A stretch of 36,522 bases of DNA from Sphingomonadaceae bacterium (GTDB lineage: Bacteria > Pseudomonadota > Alphaproteobacteria > Sphingomonadales > Sphingomonadaceae). The translations under genes and the position numbers were made by a program. Under the pieces are notes generated by a model, which was not told where the DNA came from, did not search any database, and worked only from the letters and a program-made list of their open reading frames with translations. The stretch covers positions 1 to 36,522 of the forward strand of contig CANJCQ010000043.1 of the NCBI GenBank assembly GCA_947473355.1, written 5' to 3'. Of this stretch, positions 15,931 to 24,137 are shown piece by piece; position 1 is the stretch's first letter, and every line of letters begins with the position of its first letter.

Positions 15931-17943
15931 TCAAATCCGCCGCGCGAGGTATGCCGCCTCGTGGATAGCATTGCCGTAGGATCGCGGGCTCCGGGCATCG
16001 CCGATAACCTGCACGGCAATATGGCTCCCGGCAAGCGCCTGCGACAGCGGATCATGCGCCACCCGTCCGGGTGCAAGCACCAGCGCGGCGCAGGCGATAG
16101 CCTCCTCAGCCCCGCCCGTGCTGACTGTGACGCTGCCCGGCGCGACGCCCAGCAATTGCACGCCCTGTTCGGCGGCCAGCCCGGCCTGCCCGACCCAGCG
16201 CATCACCCAGCCCATCCGCGAGCCAAGGTAAGCCGCCGGAACCATCTTCTCTGCCGGATCCAGCAGGCGAACCTTGCGGCCCTGCTGCGCCAGATCGAGC
16301 GCCAGTTCGATACCCTCGCCCGCGCCCCAGATGGCGATCTCGCCTTCGGGAAGTGCAGCGCCCTGCAGCACCTGATCAATAGTCAGGGCAAAGCCGCTTT
16401 CCAGCGCCGCGCTGAGCCCCGCGACATCCGGCAAAGCCGCGCGAGCGCCTGTCGCGATCACCACCATATCGGGGCGCTCGGCAAGGACCAGCTCTGCCGT
16501 CACTTCGACGCCCAGCCGGACTGCGACGCCCTCTTTCTCGATCATTCGCCGGTGATATTGCGGCTGATAGGCAATCTGTTCCATGTTGCGCAGGGTCTTG
16601 TAGCCCCCGGCCCAGCCCATCGCCCCGCCGAGCGTCTCGCTCTTCTCATAGATCACCACCTCGTGCCCGGCTGCATGCGCCGTCAGCGCATATTCCATGC
16701 CGCCCGAGCCGCCGCCGACCACCATCACCTTGCGGGCGCGCGGGGTCTTGAGGATGCGATAGTCGCGGTCACGCCCGAAGGCAGCGTTCTGTGCGGAGCC
16801 GGCGATGCCCTTGGCGAAGATGTTGCCGGTCATCAGCGAGGCGCCGGTGCGGGTCGACTTGCGGATCTCGTCCTCGCGGCCTTCGGCGATCTTGCGCGGG
16901 AAATCGGGGTCGTCGAGCGACTGGCGGCAGCTGGCATAGAAATCCGCCGCGCCCTCGCCGATCATTTCGCGCATCTGGGCAGGCGTGTTTACGTTGCACG
17001 AGCCCATCAGCGGCATGTCTATGCCCTTGGCCTGAAGTCCGGCGCGCAGCTGACGGACGCTGGGCAGGGTCACAAGATTGGGCACATAGAAGCCGCCGCC
17101 AGTGAACTCGCCCGAGCTGATTTCCGGGTGACGGCTCTTGCCCGGGATCATCGAGCCGAAAGTCGCGTCGATCGCATCGACGCCCAGCGCATGCAGGCGC
17201 GGCGCATAGTGTTCGACGAAATAGTCGATGTCGGCGCCATCAATCAGGTTCTCGTCGCAGACCATGCGCGGGATGATCGCGAAATCCTTGCCGCACAGTT
17301 CCTGCGTGCGCTGGAGGATCTGCTCGCAGAACAGGAAATGGTCGGCATATTCGTCGTTGCGGCCCTGGTTTTCCAGCAGCGACATCATCGCATGCGGCAG
17401 CGAGCCGTGGCAGAAGTGGAACGAGACATAGTCATAACCCGCCTCGCGGCTGCGCCGGGCCGCCTGGGCATAGGCTTCGACCAGTTCCTTCAAGGTCTCG
17501 GTCGGGACAACGCTGGGCTCCTTGTTGCCGATCGGATATTTGCCGCTGGGGCCCCATGCGACGGTGTCCGGGATCCAGCCCTTGCCGGGCTCAAGCGGAA
17601 AAGTCGCACCGACGCCGGGGATCAGGCCACCGTAGAACAGCTGGATGCCGGCCAGCGAATCATTGTGGTGGATCACCTCGACCAGCTCGCGCTGCGAGAT
17701 GATGTAGGTATCGTCGTAGAACCCGAGCATTCGCTCGTTGATCAGACCATCCCAGCGCACACAGGTCGCGCCAACGCAGACCGCGCCGTAGCCGCCCTCG
17801 GCAAGTGCCTCGTAGGCACCGACTGCCTGGCGCGTAACATAGCCGCGATCATCCGACATGTTCATAGTCGTCGGCGCATGGACCATGCGGTTCTTGAATT
17901 TCAGCCGGGCGGTGTGGAATGGCTGAAGCAGGCTGTCGATCAC
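15931..17943 (-). CDS. OYE/2,4-dienoyl-CoA reductase-like flavoprotein
   Basis: 670-residue NADH:flavin oxidoreductase with an N-terminal Old Yellow Enzyme TIM barrel (about 1-370) and a C-terminal nucleotide-binding domain with VVGGGSGGMEYA (408-419). Start is GTG 17943, with GGGAG seven bases upstream. The FHFCHGSLPH loop (His179) stands where relatives have HGAHGYL, followed by NDEYADHF. In dienoyl-CoA reductase and trimethylamine dehydrogenase, four Cys bind a [4Fe-4S] cluster between the domains. Here the matching stretch RKSTRTGASL...GSAQNAAFG (362-390) carries Ser/Thr and no Cys, so the cluster seems absent. It diverges from a TetR gene. It probably reduces or isomerises an enone or dienoyl-CoA; electron transfer without the cluster is unexplained. 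Confidence 0.85.
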   Translation of the reverse strand: MIDSLLQPFHTARLKFKNRMVHAPTTMNMSDDRGYVTRQAVGAYEALAEGGYGAVCVGATCVRWDGLINERMLGFYDDTYIISQRELVEVIHHNDSLAGIQLFYGGLIPGVGATFPLEPGKGWIPDTVAWGPSGKYPIGNKEPSVVPTETLKELVEAYAQAARRSREAGYDYVSFHFCHGSLPHAMMSLLENQGRNDEYADHFLFCEQILQRTQELCGKDFAIIPRMVCDENLIDGADIDYFVEHYAPRLHALGVDAIDATFGSMIPGKSRHPEISSGEFTGGGFYVPNLVTLPSVRQLRAGLQAKGIDMPLMGSCNVNTPAQMREMIGEGAADFYASCRQSLDDPDFPRKIAEGREDEIRKSTRTGASLMTGNIFAKGIAGSAQNAAFGRDRDYRILKTPRARKVMVVGGGSGGMEYALTAHAAGHEVVIYEKSETLGGAMGWAGGYKTLRNMEQIAYQPQYHRRMIEKEGVAVRLGVEVTAELVLAERPDMVVIATGARAALPDVAGLSAALESGFALTIDQVLQGAALPEGEIAIWGAGEGIELALDLAQQGRKVRLLDPAEKMVPAAYLGSRMGWVMRWVGQAGLAAEQGVQLLGVAPGSVTVSTGGAEEAIACAALVLAPGRVAHDPLSQALAGSHIAVQVIGDARSPRSYGNAIHEAAYLARRI

Positions 17944-18025
17944 GGATAACTCCCAAAGCGAGGTCCAAAGCAAGCCCCAGGTCGATCAGGGCGAGCGGGC
18001 CTAATGCCATACAGGCTGTGCATTT

Positions 18026-18056
18026 CAAGACCCGATCTTGCCACTTCTGTCAAGTG
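18026..18056. promoter_or_regulatory. Two dyads in the OYE/TetR divergent control region
   Basis: The 212-bp gap 17944-18155 separates divergent OYE-like and TetR genes. It holds CAAGA-N5-TCTTG (18026-18040) and CACTT-N5-AAGTG (18042-18056), both 15-bp dyads with 5-bp arms, one base apart. A minus-strand TTGACA (-35-like) lies within the second one. A GATAAT at 18116-18121 could be the -10 for the TetR gene. The placement suits TetR autoregulation and repression of the flavoprotein gene. Confidence 0.4.
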
Positions 18057-18155
18057 TCCCGCGCGGGCATGGCGGGCACCACCGGGCGCCTTCGAATATT
18101 GCTTTCGCAACAGGCGATAATGTCCTAGCAACGTGTCATAAATTTGAGGGCATCG

Positions 18156-18902
18156 ATGATGGATCTTGCAAAAAGCCGGCAATCACCGACCGGACTTTTC
18201 TCGCGCAAACCGGCAACCAAGCCAAAGAGCAAACGCAAGCCAAAGAACCAGGCCGGTCGCCCGACGGCTTCGGAGCTGGAGCGCCGCAAGAGCCTGGTAA
18301 TGGACATTGCCACCGAACTGTTCGTGGGACAGGGCTATGCCGCGACCTCGCTGGTCGATATCGCCAAGGGTGCTGGCGTGGCGACGCGGACGCTTTACCA
18401 GCACTTCGGCGACAAGGAAGCGATCTTCCGCGAAGTGATCTTTGCCCGCGACGCCGGCGCAGCGCTGGAGCAGCCCAAGGTGCAGCCGGGCGACACTCTG
18501 GTTACTGCGCTCCATCGCGGTGGCTACTATGCCTATCAGGTGACCTATCGCGAGCGCTCGATCGGTCTGATGCGGCTGATGATTGCCGAAAGCACGCGCT
18601 TTCCGGATTTCATGCAGTCAGTCGCCACCTCGATTTTTGGACGGTTTCGCCGCAATGTCGAAAAGCTGTTTGAGGGCCTTGAGGCCGCAGAGCTTATCCC
18701 GCCCGGCAACCATGCCCGCTCTGCCGAGCTGTTTTCCGATCTCGTGCTCGGCAGCCATCCGATCATGACTTATACCAACTGGAATGCCGAGCCGCCGACC
18801 GAGGACGATCTGAATGACCGCGTCATGCTGTTCATTCGCGGCGCGTTTGATGCAGATGTAGTGGCAAGCGCCACGACGCGCGTGGCCAAGCTGCCTGGCT
18901 GA
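18156..18902 (+). CDS. TetR-family transcriptional regulator
   Basis: 248-residue DNA-binding regulator. After an unusual Lys/Arg-rich N-terminal extension of about 35 residues (KPATKPKSKRKPKNQAGRP) comes the TetR domain. The helix-turn-helix is VDIAKGAGVATRTLYQHFGDKE (two helices, about 67-88), a very typical TetR core. The C-terminal ligand-binding part is helical and not assignable. Start: ATG 18156, with GAGGG five bases upstream; ATG 18159 is equally possible. It is divergent from the OYE-like gene with two dyads between, so it most likely represses that gene and perhaps other units of the cluster. The effector is probably a pathway CoA ester or substrate (inference). Confidence 0.9.
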   Translation: MMDLAKSRQSPTGLFSRKPATKPKSKRKPKNQAGRPTASELERRKSLVMDIATELFVGQGYAATSLVDIAKGAGVATRTLYQHFGDKEAIFREVIFARDAGAALEQPKVQPGDTLVTALHRGGYYAYQVTYRERSIGLMRLMIAESTRFPDFMQSVATSIFGRFRRNVEKLFEGLEAAELIPPGNHARSAELFSDLVLGSHPIMTYTNWNAEPPTEDDLNDRVMLFIRGAFDADVVASATTRVAKLPG

Positions 18903-18937
18903 ATTGGCGGGCTGGAACTACTCTGATTTTACCTCAG

Positions 18938-19004
18938 ATCCGTTCGTGTCGAGCGAAGTCGAGACACTAAGTGGGGGTCTCGACTTCGCTCGACACGAAC
19001 GGAT
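18938..19004. repeat. REP-like perfect inverted repeat (element B)
   Basis: Arms of 28 bp (18938-18965 and 18977-19004) are perfectly complementary around an 11-nt loop; the core is GTGTCGAGCGAAGTCGAGAC. It sits in the 133-bp gap between convergent TetR and SDR genes and would also form a strong bidirectional hairpin, though no T-tract follows. Sequences with this core are, as I recall, repeated in sphingomonad genomes. Confidence 0.8.
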
Positions 19005-19035
19005 GTTGGTTGAGCCAATCTGAAACTGACCGGCC

Positions 19036-19827
19036 TTAACCCGCCGCCTCGCGCAATTTCCTGCGGGCGATGATATTGGGCTGGCCGGTATGGGCAGTCG
19101 TGCCGCCATCGGCCGCGACAATCGAACCGGTCATGTAGGAAGCATCGTCCGAGGCGAGGAAAGCGGCGACTGCGGCCATTTCCTCAGGTTGCGCCGGGCG
19201 GCCCATCGGGATTCGTTCCTGCCACTGCGCCTTGTCATCCGGCCGAACCAGCCCGGGCGAACTTAGCGCGGTTTCAACCAGGCCCGGGCACAGTGCATTG
19301 ACCCTGATGCCATGCGCAGCACATTCGAGCGCGAGACTTCGAGTGTAGTTCACGACCGCGCCCTTGGAGGCATTGTAAGGCCCCATCCCGTAATCCCCGG
19401 CCAGCCCGGAAATTGAGGCAATGTTGACGATCGCGCCGCCTCCGCCATCGCGCATCACCGGAATTGCGGCGCGGCAGAACAGGAAGATGGCGCGGATGTT
19501 CACGGCGAAGACCTGATCCCAGGTCTCCTCGTCAGTGTCCGGTGTTCCGCCGAAAGCACCGATCCCGGCGTTATTGAACAGCATGTCGAGCCGCCCCCAG
19601 TGTCCCATCGCGGCGGCCACGGCTGCCTCAACCTCGACCACCTTGGCGACGTTGGTGGCGATATAGCGGATGGCATCGGAGGTTGTCGCAGGCGGCGTCA
19701 GATCGGCAATCAGCACATTTGCGCCCTCTCCCGCCAGCCGTGCCACAATCGCTGCGCCGATGCCATTTGACCCACCGGTCACCAGCGCCACTTTTCCTTC
19801 AAACCTGTTCAACGCTCTTATCCTCAT
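19036..19827 (-). CDS. SDR family oxidoreductase
   Basis: 263-residue classical SDR. It has TGGSNGIG (17-24), NNAG (85-88), catalytic Ser138 (NIASISG), Tyr151 and Lys155 (YNASK), and a normal C terminus (MTGSIVAADGGTTAH). The ATG at 19827 lacks a clear ribosome site. A TTG at 19812 has GAGGA eight bases before it and would give the more usual short N-terminus MNRFEGKVALVTGG. The gene lies 36 bp downstream of the TauD-type dioxygenase on the same strand and probably shares its transcript. It may oxidise the alcohol or reduce the ketone released by that dioxygenase; the substrate is not known. Confidence 0.85.
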   Translation of the reverse strand: MRIRALNRFEGKVALVTGGSNGIGAAIVARLAGEGANVLIADLTPPATTSDAIRYIATNVAKVVEVEAAVAAAMGHWGRLDMLFNNAGIGAFGGTPDTDEETWDQVFAVNIRAIFLFCRAAIPVMRDGGGGAIVNIASISGLAGDYGMGPYNASKGAVVNYTRSLALECAAHGIRVNALCPGLVETALSSPGLVRPDDKAQWQERIPMGRPAQPEEMAAVAAFLASDDASYMTGSIVAADGGTTAHTGQPNIIARRKLREAAG

Positions 19828-19863
19828 CCAAAAAACTGGCTCAGTGCCGCCGCACCAAGTCGC

Positions 19864-20817
19864 TCAAACGTCAAAGTCGGTCGCTGCCGCACCATCCAGC
19901 TTGCGGCCCAGTGCATAATCGCCCTTGATCGTGGTGCGCTGCATGACCCGGGTCTGTTCTGTCGGAACACCAGTCGCGCAATGCAGCACGCGCCAATTGT
20001 CCCACAGCACCATATCGCCCTGGCGCCACTGGTGAAAATGGGCAGTCGCAGGCTCGGTGCAGTGCGCGATCACCTCGCGCAGCAGGACATCGCCGTCTGG
20101 CCCGCCCATCTCGAGAATGCCCTCGGCAAAGCCCGGCGAGACGTTAAGCACCTTGCGGCCGGTTTCGGCTTGCGTGAACACCGCAGGGTGAACCACGCGC
20201 GGATATGTCCACATCCTCCGGGCAATCGCTGTCCCGGACTTGGCCATGCGCAGGCAGCGCACCTCGCCACTATGGACAAAGGGATGCCGCGAAAAGTCCA
20301 TGTCGACGACATAGACGATATGCAGGCCCTCGATCCGGTCCTTGAGCGCCTGAGGCAGCCGGTCCCAGGCGGCAATCTGGTCAATGAAGCCGGTGTGCCC
20401 CAGCTCCTGCGGCAATTGCACCGGGCGCAGGATGCCGCCACGATTGATCCGGTCGGTATAGATCAGGTCCGAATGCCACGGCAGCCAGCCGCCGCGCTGC
20501 TCGCCGCCAACATCGTAGCAAGTGCCATCTTCGGGGTAGTATTTGATCTTGACCAGTTCGGGCAGGCCGGGTTCGGCAGATTCGGGGAACGGGTGCGGCT
20601 CAAGCTCGCCAAAGCAGCGGCTGAGCTCGACATGCATTTCGGCGCTGGTATCACCGCGAAACAGGATGACTCCCTTGTCGATCCACAGATCGAACAGTGC
20701 CTTGCGGATTGGTTCCTCGCGCAGTTGCTCGCGGGTCAGGCCCGACACCATGGCACCGAAGCTCTGGTCGAGACCGAGAGGTGCCACATCGAGGCTGCTC
20801 GCTGTTGCCGTAGCCAT
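19864..20817 (-). CDS. TauD/TfdA-family Fe(II)/2-oxoglutarate dioxygenase
   Basis: 317-residue 2-oxoglutarate-dependent dioxygenase. The iron facial triad is visible as His115-x-Asp117 (WHSDL) and His279 (VLHCATG), with Arg290 or Arg294 (TRVMQRTT) to bind 2-oxoglutarate. The order and spacing fit the TauD/TfdA family, which hydroxylates sulfonates, aryloxyacetates, carnitine precursors and other small acids, often releasing the leaving group. Start is ATG 20817. It is first in a two-gene minus-strand unit with the SDR, divergent from the NTF2-like gene across 139 bp. Its substrate may be an ether, ester or acid side chain of the island's compound, which is inference. Confidence 0.88.
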   Translation of the reverse strand: MATATASSLDVAPLGLDQSFGAMVSGLTREQLREEPIRKALFDLWIDKGVILFRGDTSAEMHVELSRCFGELEPHPFPESAEPGLPELVKIKYYPEDGTCYDVGGEQRGGWLPWHSDLIYTDRINRGGILRPVQLPQELGHTGFIDQIAAWDRLPQALKDRIEGLHIVYVVDMDFSRHPFVHSGEVRCLRMAKSGTAIARRMWTYPRVVHPAVFTQAETGRKVLNVSPGFAEGILEMGGPDGDVLLREVIAHCTEPATAHFHQWRQGDMVLWDNWRVLHCATGVPTEQTRVMQRTTIKGDYALGRKLDGAAATDFDV

Positions 20818-20956
20818 GAACCCTTCCTCTCGCCTTTCGCTGCCTGCCTTGCCGGCCAGGCGATTCGCGCCAATGTCTGCGCCCGGACGGGAGACTTGGC
20901 AAACCCGGCAAATTCGTCAATGCTCCGGTGCATTCTCTTTAACGGACCCAATCACA

Positions 20957-21337
20957 ATGCGCGATAGCATCGAAAGCGAAATTCTGGCTGCGGAAAGGAC
21001 GAGGGGCGCTGCCATGGTGGCCAATGATCCCGCGGCGCTGGCGCAAGCGCTCGACGACCGGTTACAATTCCACCACGCGACTGGCGCGGTTGACGACAAG
21101 GCGGCCTTTCTCGCCAAAATGGCGGCGGGGCGGATAGTCTATCAGTCCATCGCCTGGTCCGAGGAAAAAGTGATCGCTCTGGCCGAGGATGCCGCCATGC
21201 TGACCGGGCGGATGACGACCCATGTGCAGGTCGAAGGCACTGCAAAGCAGCTCAATAACCGGGTGATGACAGTATGGTCGCTTGCTGGCGGCACCTGGCG
21301 ACTGCTGGCCTTCCAGTCGACACCGATTGCCGGATAG
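20957..21337 (+). CDS. NTF2-like (DUF4440/SnoaL-type) small protein
   Basis: 126-residue protein with the helix and curved-sheet pattern of the NTF2-like fold: a helical start (AAERTRGAAMVANDPAALAQ), then HHATGAVDDKAAFLAKM and a beta-rich end (TVWSLAGGTWRLLAFQSTPI). DUF4440-type proteins bind or isomerise small molecules. No catalytic residue can be assigned with confidence. Start: ATG 20957; upstream frame to 20543 is antisense to the dioxygenase gene. The ribosome site is weak. The next gene begins five bases after its stop, so it opens the plus-strand operon to 23026 and perhaps to 28052. Confidence 0.7.
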   Translation: MRDSIESEILAAERTRGAAMVANDPAALAQALDDRLQFHHATGAVDDKAAFLAKMAAGRIVYQSIAWSEEKVIALAEDAAMLTGRMTTHVQVEGTAKQLNNRVMTVWSLAGGTWRLLAFQSTPIAG

Positions 21338-21342
21338 CAAAG

Positions 21343-22143
21343 ATGCACCCGCAGATTTCGATCAACACGCTTTGCCTTCCTGCGGCGCCATTTGGCGCGC
21401 ACGCCGAGGCTGTCGCCCGGCTCGGCGCGCGTGGCATCAGTCCCGGCGTAGCAGCCGTGCTCGAATGCGGGGTGGCCGAAACGGCACGGACGATCCGCGA
21501 CACCGGGCTGGATATGGCTACGATGACTCACCTCTCGTTTGGCTATGCCACGCCCGATGCCAAGGCAGAAGCACGCGAGCGGCTGCTGCGCACGATCGGC
21601 ATCGCTGCCGAAATCGGCGCGCAAAGCGTGATCATGACCACCGGCGGGCGCGGCGATCTGAGCTGGGGCGATGCTGCCGAGGCCTTCGCCGATGCCATGG
21701 CGCCCTGCGCGGATGCAGCGCGCGCGGCCGGGATCACAATCGGCATCGAAGGCACCTCGCACCTCTATTCCGATGTTTCGATTGCGCACAGACTCGCCGA
21801 CACCGCAAAGCTCGCCCGCATGGCCGGGATTTCGGTGATGCTCGATACATTCGCCTGCTGGTTCGATTCGGATATCGAGGCAGCAATTGCCGAGGCCGGG
21901 CCGCTGATCGGGCTCGTGCAGGTCAGCGACTATGTCTACGGTGATCGCGGCCTGCCCTGCCGCGCCGTTCCGGGCGATGGGGCGAGCCGGCTGGACAGGA
22001 TTATTCCTGCCATCGTCGCGACCGGATTTGCTGGCTACTATGATCTTGAAGTGATTGGCCCGCGCATTGTTGCCGAAGGCGCCGAAGCGGGGCTGCGCCG
22101 CGCTGCCGACTTTATCGGCGGACTGCTGGGGAATAAGGACTGA
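21343..22143 (+). CDS. Xylose-isomerase-like TIM barrel protein
   Basis: 266-residue (beta/alpha)8 protein of the AP-endonuclease-2 / sugar phosphate isomerase-epimerase superfamily. Likely metal ligands are Glu136 (IGIEGTSH), Asp168 (VMLDTFACW) and Glu236 (YYDLEVIGP). The usual His of the Q/HVxD strand appears as VQVSD, so the fourth ligand is uncertain. Members epimerise or isomerise sugars, inosose or keto-glycosides, or act as lyases on 3-keto sugars. Start ATG 21343 follows the NTF2-like stop by five bases, and the lactonase gene follows after four. The context with SMP-30 and Gfo/Idh proteins supports a sugar or cyclitol substrate; the exact reaction is unknown. Confidence 0.75.
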   Translation: MHPQISINTLCLPAAPFGAHAEAVARLGARGISPGVAAVLECGVAETARTIRDTGLDMATMTHLSFGYATPDAKAEARERLLRTIGIAAEIGAQSVIMTTGGRGDLSWGDAAEAFADAMAPCADAARAAGITIGIEGTSHLYSDVSIAHRLADTAKLARMAGISVMLDTFACWFDSDIEAAIAEAGPLIGLVQVSDYVYGDRGLPCRAVPGDGASRLDRIIPAIVATGFAGYYDLEVIGPRIVAEGAEAGLRRAADFIGGLLGNKD

Positions 22144-22147
22144 TACG

Positions 22148-23026
22148 ATGAGCGAAGTACGGCTGGCATTCGATGCGCAGAATCATCTGGGCGAAACCCC
22201 GGTCTGGTCCGAGAGGGATCAGGCGCTGTGGTGGGTCAACTGCGAGCAGCCGCCCGAGCTGCATTGCTGGTCGCCCACCAGTGGCGAGCACCGCAAGTGG
22301 CCGATGCCGCAGCGGATCGGCGGCTTTGCCGAAAAGGCCAGCGGCGGCATGCTGATTGCCCTTGCCGACGGGATCTATGATTTCGATCTGGAAAGCGGCG
22401 CGCTGACCATGCGGGCCCCCTCACCCTTGCCGCCGCAAGTCAAGCTGCACGAGAGCGCCGTCGACCGGCAAGGACGGTTCTGGATCGGCGGCTATGACCA
22501 CGATTTCCCTGCCAATCGCGCGGCGGACGGAGCCAAATACTTCCGGCTCGATGGCGACAAGCTGGTGCCAGTTATCGAGGGCCTTGCCGTGGCCAATGGC
22601 TTCGCTTTCAGCCCGGATGGCCGCACGCTCTATGCCGCCGATGCGCCAAAGCGCACAGTTGATGCCTGGGATCTCGATCCGGCTACCGGTGCAGTCTCTA
22701 ATCGCCGCCCGTTCATCGCGCTGGTAGAAGGCGAAGGCTTCGTCGACGGCGCGGCGGTTGACACTGAAGGCGGCTACTGGCTGGCCAATGTCGCCGCCGG
22801 GCGCCTGCGCCGCTATCTGCCCGATGGCACGCTCGAGCGGATCATCGAGCTGCCCTTCTCTAACCCGACCAAGCCGGTATTCGGCGGGCCCGGCCTGGCT
22901 ACGCTGTATATCACATCGACGCAGCTGGCGATGCAGTGCTTCATGAAGCCGACAGCCCCCAATGGCGCGATCTATGCGCTTGAGCCGGGCTTCAGCGGCG
23001 TGGCGGAGTTGCCTGTCGCTGCCTGA
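22148..23026 (+). CDS. SMP-30/gluconolactonase-like protein
   Basis: 292-residue six-bladed propeller lactonase of the SMP-30/LRE family. Metal ligands are visible at Glu16 (HLGETPVW), Asn150 (VANGFAFSPDG) and Asp200 (GEGFVDGAAVD). The position matching the substrate-contacting Asn-Asp of human SMP-30 (N103-D104) is His-Glu here (KLHESAVD), which may shift specificity. Start: ATG 22148 with AAGGA ahead, four bases after the TIM-barrel stop. No signal peptide, so cytoplasmic. It would open a sugar lactone produced by a dehydrogenase, or another lactone such as a ring-opened terpenoid; both are inferred. Confidence 0.85.
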   Translation: MSEVRLAFDAQNHLGETPVWSERDQALWWVNCEQPPELHCWSPTSGEHRKWPMPQRIGGFAEKASGGMLIALADGIYDFDLESGALTMRAPSPLPPQVKLHESAVDRQGRFWIGGYDHDFPANRAADGAKYFRLDGDKLVPVIEGLAVANGFAFSPDGRTLYAADAPKRTVDAWDLDPATGAVSNRRPFIALVEGEGFVDGAAVDTEGGYWLANVAAGRLRRYLPDGTLERIIELPFSNPTKPVFGGPGLATLYITSTQLAMQCFMKPTAPNGAIYALEPGFSGVAELPVAA

Positions 23027-23109
23027 ATGTCCATGGCAGGGACATCACCGGGATAATAAACATCGGCTGTTGCATTTAATCAGTGCGCGGCTATCAGAAT
23101 ATGGACTTG

Positions 23110-23133
23110 GAATGCCTGCATGGCCATGCATTC
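23110..23133. promoter_or_regulatory. Palindrome before the acyl-CoA dehydrogenase pair
   Basis: The 138-bp gap 23027-23164 contains a perfect 14-bp palindrome, TGCATGGCCATGCA (23117-23130). It is flanked by GAATGC (23110-23115) and GCATTC (23128-23133), which extend the dyad. It lies about 32 bp before the dehydrogenase start and may be an operator for a promoter inside the long plus-strand unit. No clear -35/-10 pair was found. Confidence 0.35.
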
Positions 23134-23164
23134 CCCTGCTCAGCGTTTGAGGATTTAGTGCCTA

Positions 23165-24136
23165 ATGTATCTCGCACCTGACGGAGAAGAAGCGGAAATC
23201 GCCACTGCCGCCAGTGACTTTCTGGTCGGCGCCATGCCGATTGACCGGCTGCATGTGGCCGGCTCGGCCGACATGTCGGCAGAACTGCGCGCATTGTTTG
23301 GCGAGATGGGCTGGTTCGCGCTGGCCGTTCCCGAAGCGATGGGCGGCAGCGGGCTTTCCGCGGTCGAGCATACCTTGTTCTTCCGCGAAGCCGGGCGCCA
23401 GTGCGGGCCCATCGATCTGCTCGCCCAGAGCCTCGCCGCCAATGTCGCGCAGGATGCAGGCCTTCGCGCCGCGCTGATCGCGGGCGAAGTGGCGGTCGGG
23501 CTGCTGGTTGCCGATGGTACCCAGTTCCGCCTGCTGGGCAGCAGCGACGCGGCCTGGGGCCTGACTGTCACCGAGGGCCAAGCCGCGCTCTATCCGCTGG
23601 CCAGTATCGCCCCCGCCGCCCTGCCATCGCTCGACCCCGCCAATTCAATGCGCCTGCTGGGCGCCCTGCCCGAGCCTGCGCATCAGGTGACTGGCAGCCA
23701 CATCAGCCAGCTTGGTCAGCTTGGCGCCGCCGCAATGTTGGTCGGCATGGCCGAATGCGCGCTCGATCTGATTGTCGAATATGCCAAGGTGCGCGAGACT
23801 TTCGGGCGCAAGATTGGCTCATGGCAGGCGGTGCGCCACCCTTGCGCCGATATGGCCGTACGGGTCGAGGCAGCGCGATCGCAGCTGTGGTATGCGGCAG
23901 CAGCGATGAAGGAGGGGCGCGCCGACGCTGCGGCCCATCTCGATGCCGCCAAGCACCTCGCCAATCAGGCCGCCCTGGCCAATGCCGACAGCAATATCCA
24001 GCTGCACGGCGGCATCGGTGTTACTGACGAACACCACGCCCACCTGCTGCTCAAGCATGCGCTGCTGCTCTCCCGCCTGTTTGGGGGCAAGCGCAGCCTG
24101 CTCACCCGCCTGCTCCACGCCGAGCTGGAAGACTGA
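23165..24136 (+). CDS. Acyl-CoA dehydrogenase family, short subunit
   Basis: 323-residue acyl-CoA dehydrogenase-like protein, clearly shorter than the usual 380-400. It keeps the N-terminal region (FGEMGWFALAVPEAMGGSG) and a full C-terminal helical domain (VRETFGRKIGSWQAVRHPCADM ... LHGGIGVTDEHHAHLLLKHAL). The middle beta domain that normally covers FAD and substrate is reduced. Such short partners occur in heterotetrameric dehydrogenases of steroid side-chain breakdown (FadE/ChsE type), where only one subunit is catalytic. The next gene, a full-length homologue, starts one base after its stop. The ATG at 23165 has GAGGA rather far upstream (about 12 nt). A non-catalytic FAD-sharing role is inferred. 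Confidence 0.82.
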   Translation: MYLAPDGEEAEIATAASDFLVGAMPIDRLHVAGSADMSAELRALFGEMGWFALAVPEAMGGSGLSAVEHTLFFREAGRQCGPIDLLAQSLAANVAQDAGLRAALIAGEVAVGLLVADGTQFRLLGSSDAAWGLTVTEGQAALYPLASIAPAALPSLDPANSMRLLGALPEPAHQVTGSHISQLGQLGAAAMLVGMAECALDLIVEYAKVRETFGRKIGSWQAVRHPCADMAVRVEAARSQLWYAAAAMKEGRADAAAHLDAAKHLANQAALANADSNIQLHGGIGVTDEHHAHLLLKHALLLSRLFGGKRSLLTRLLHAELED

Positions 24137-24137
24137 C

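Noticed and set aside
15961..17949. 662-codon plus-strand open frame
   Set aside because: Exact antisense of the OYE-like gene in high-GC DNA; its translation is His/Arg/Ala-rich without motifs, whereas the minus-strand protein has clear domains.
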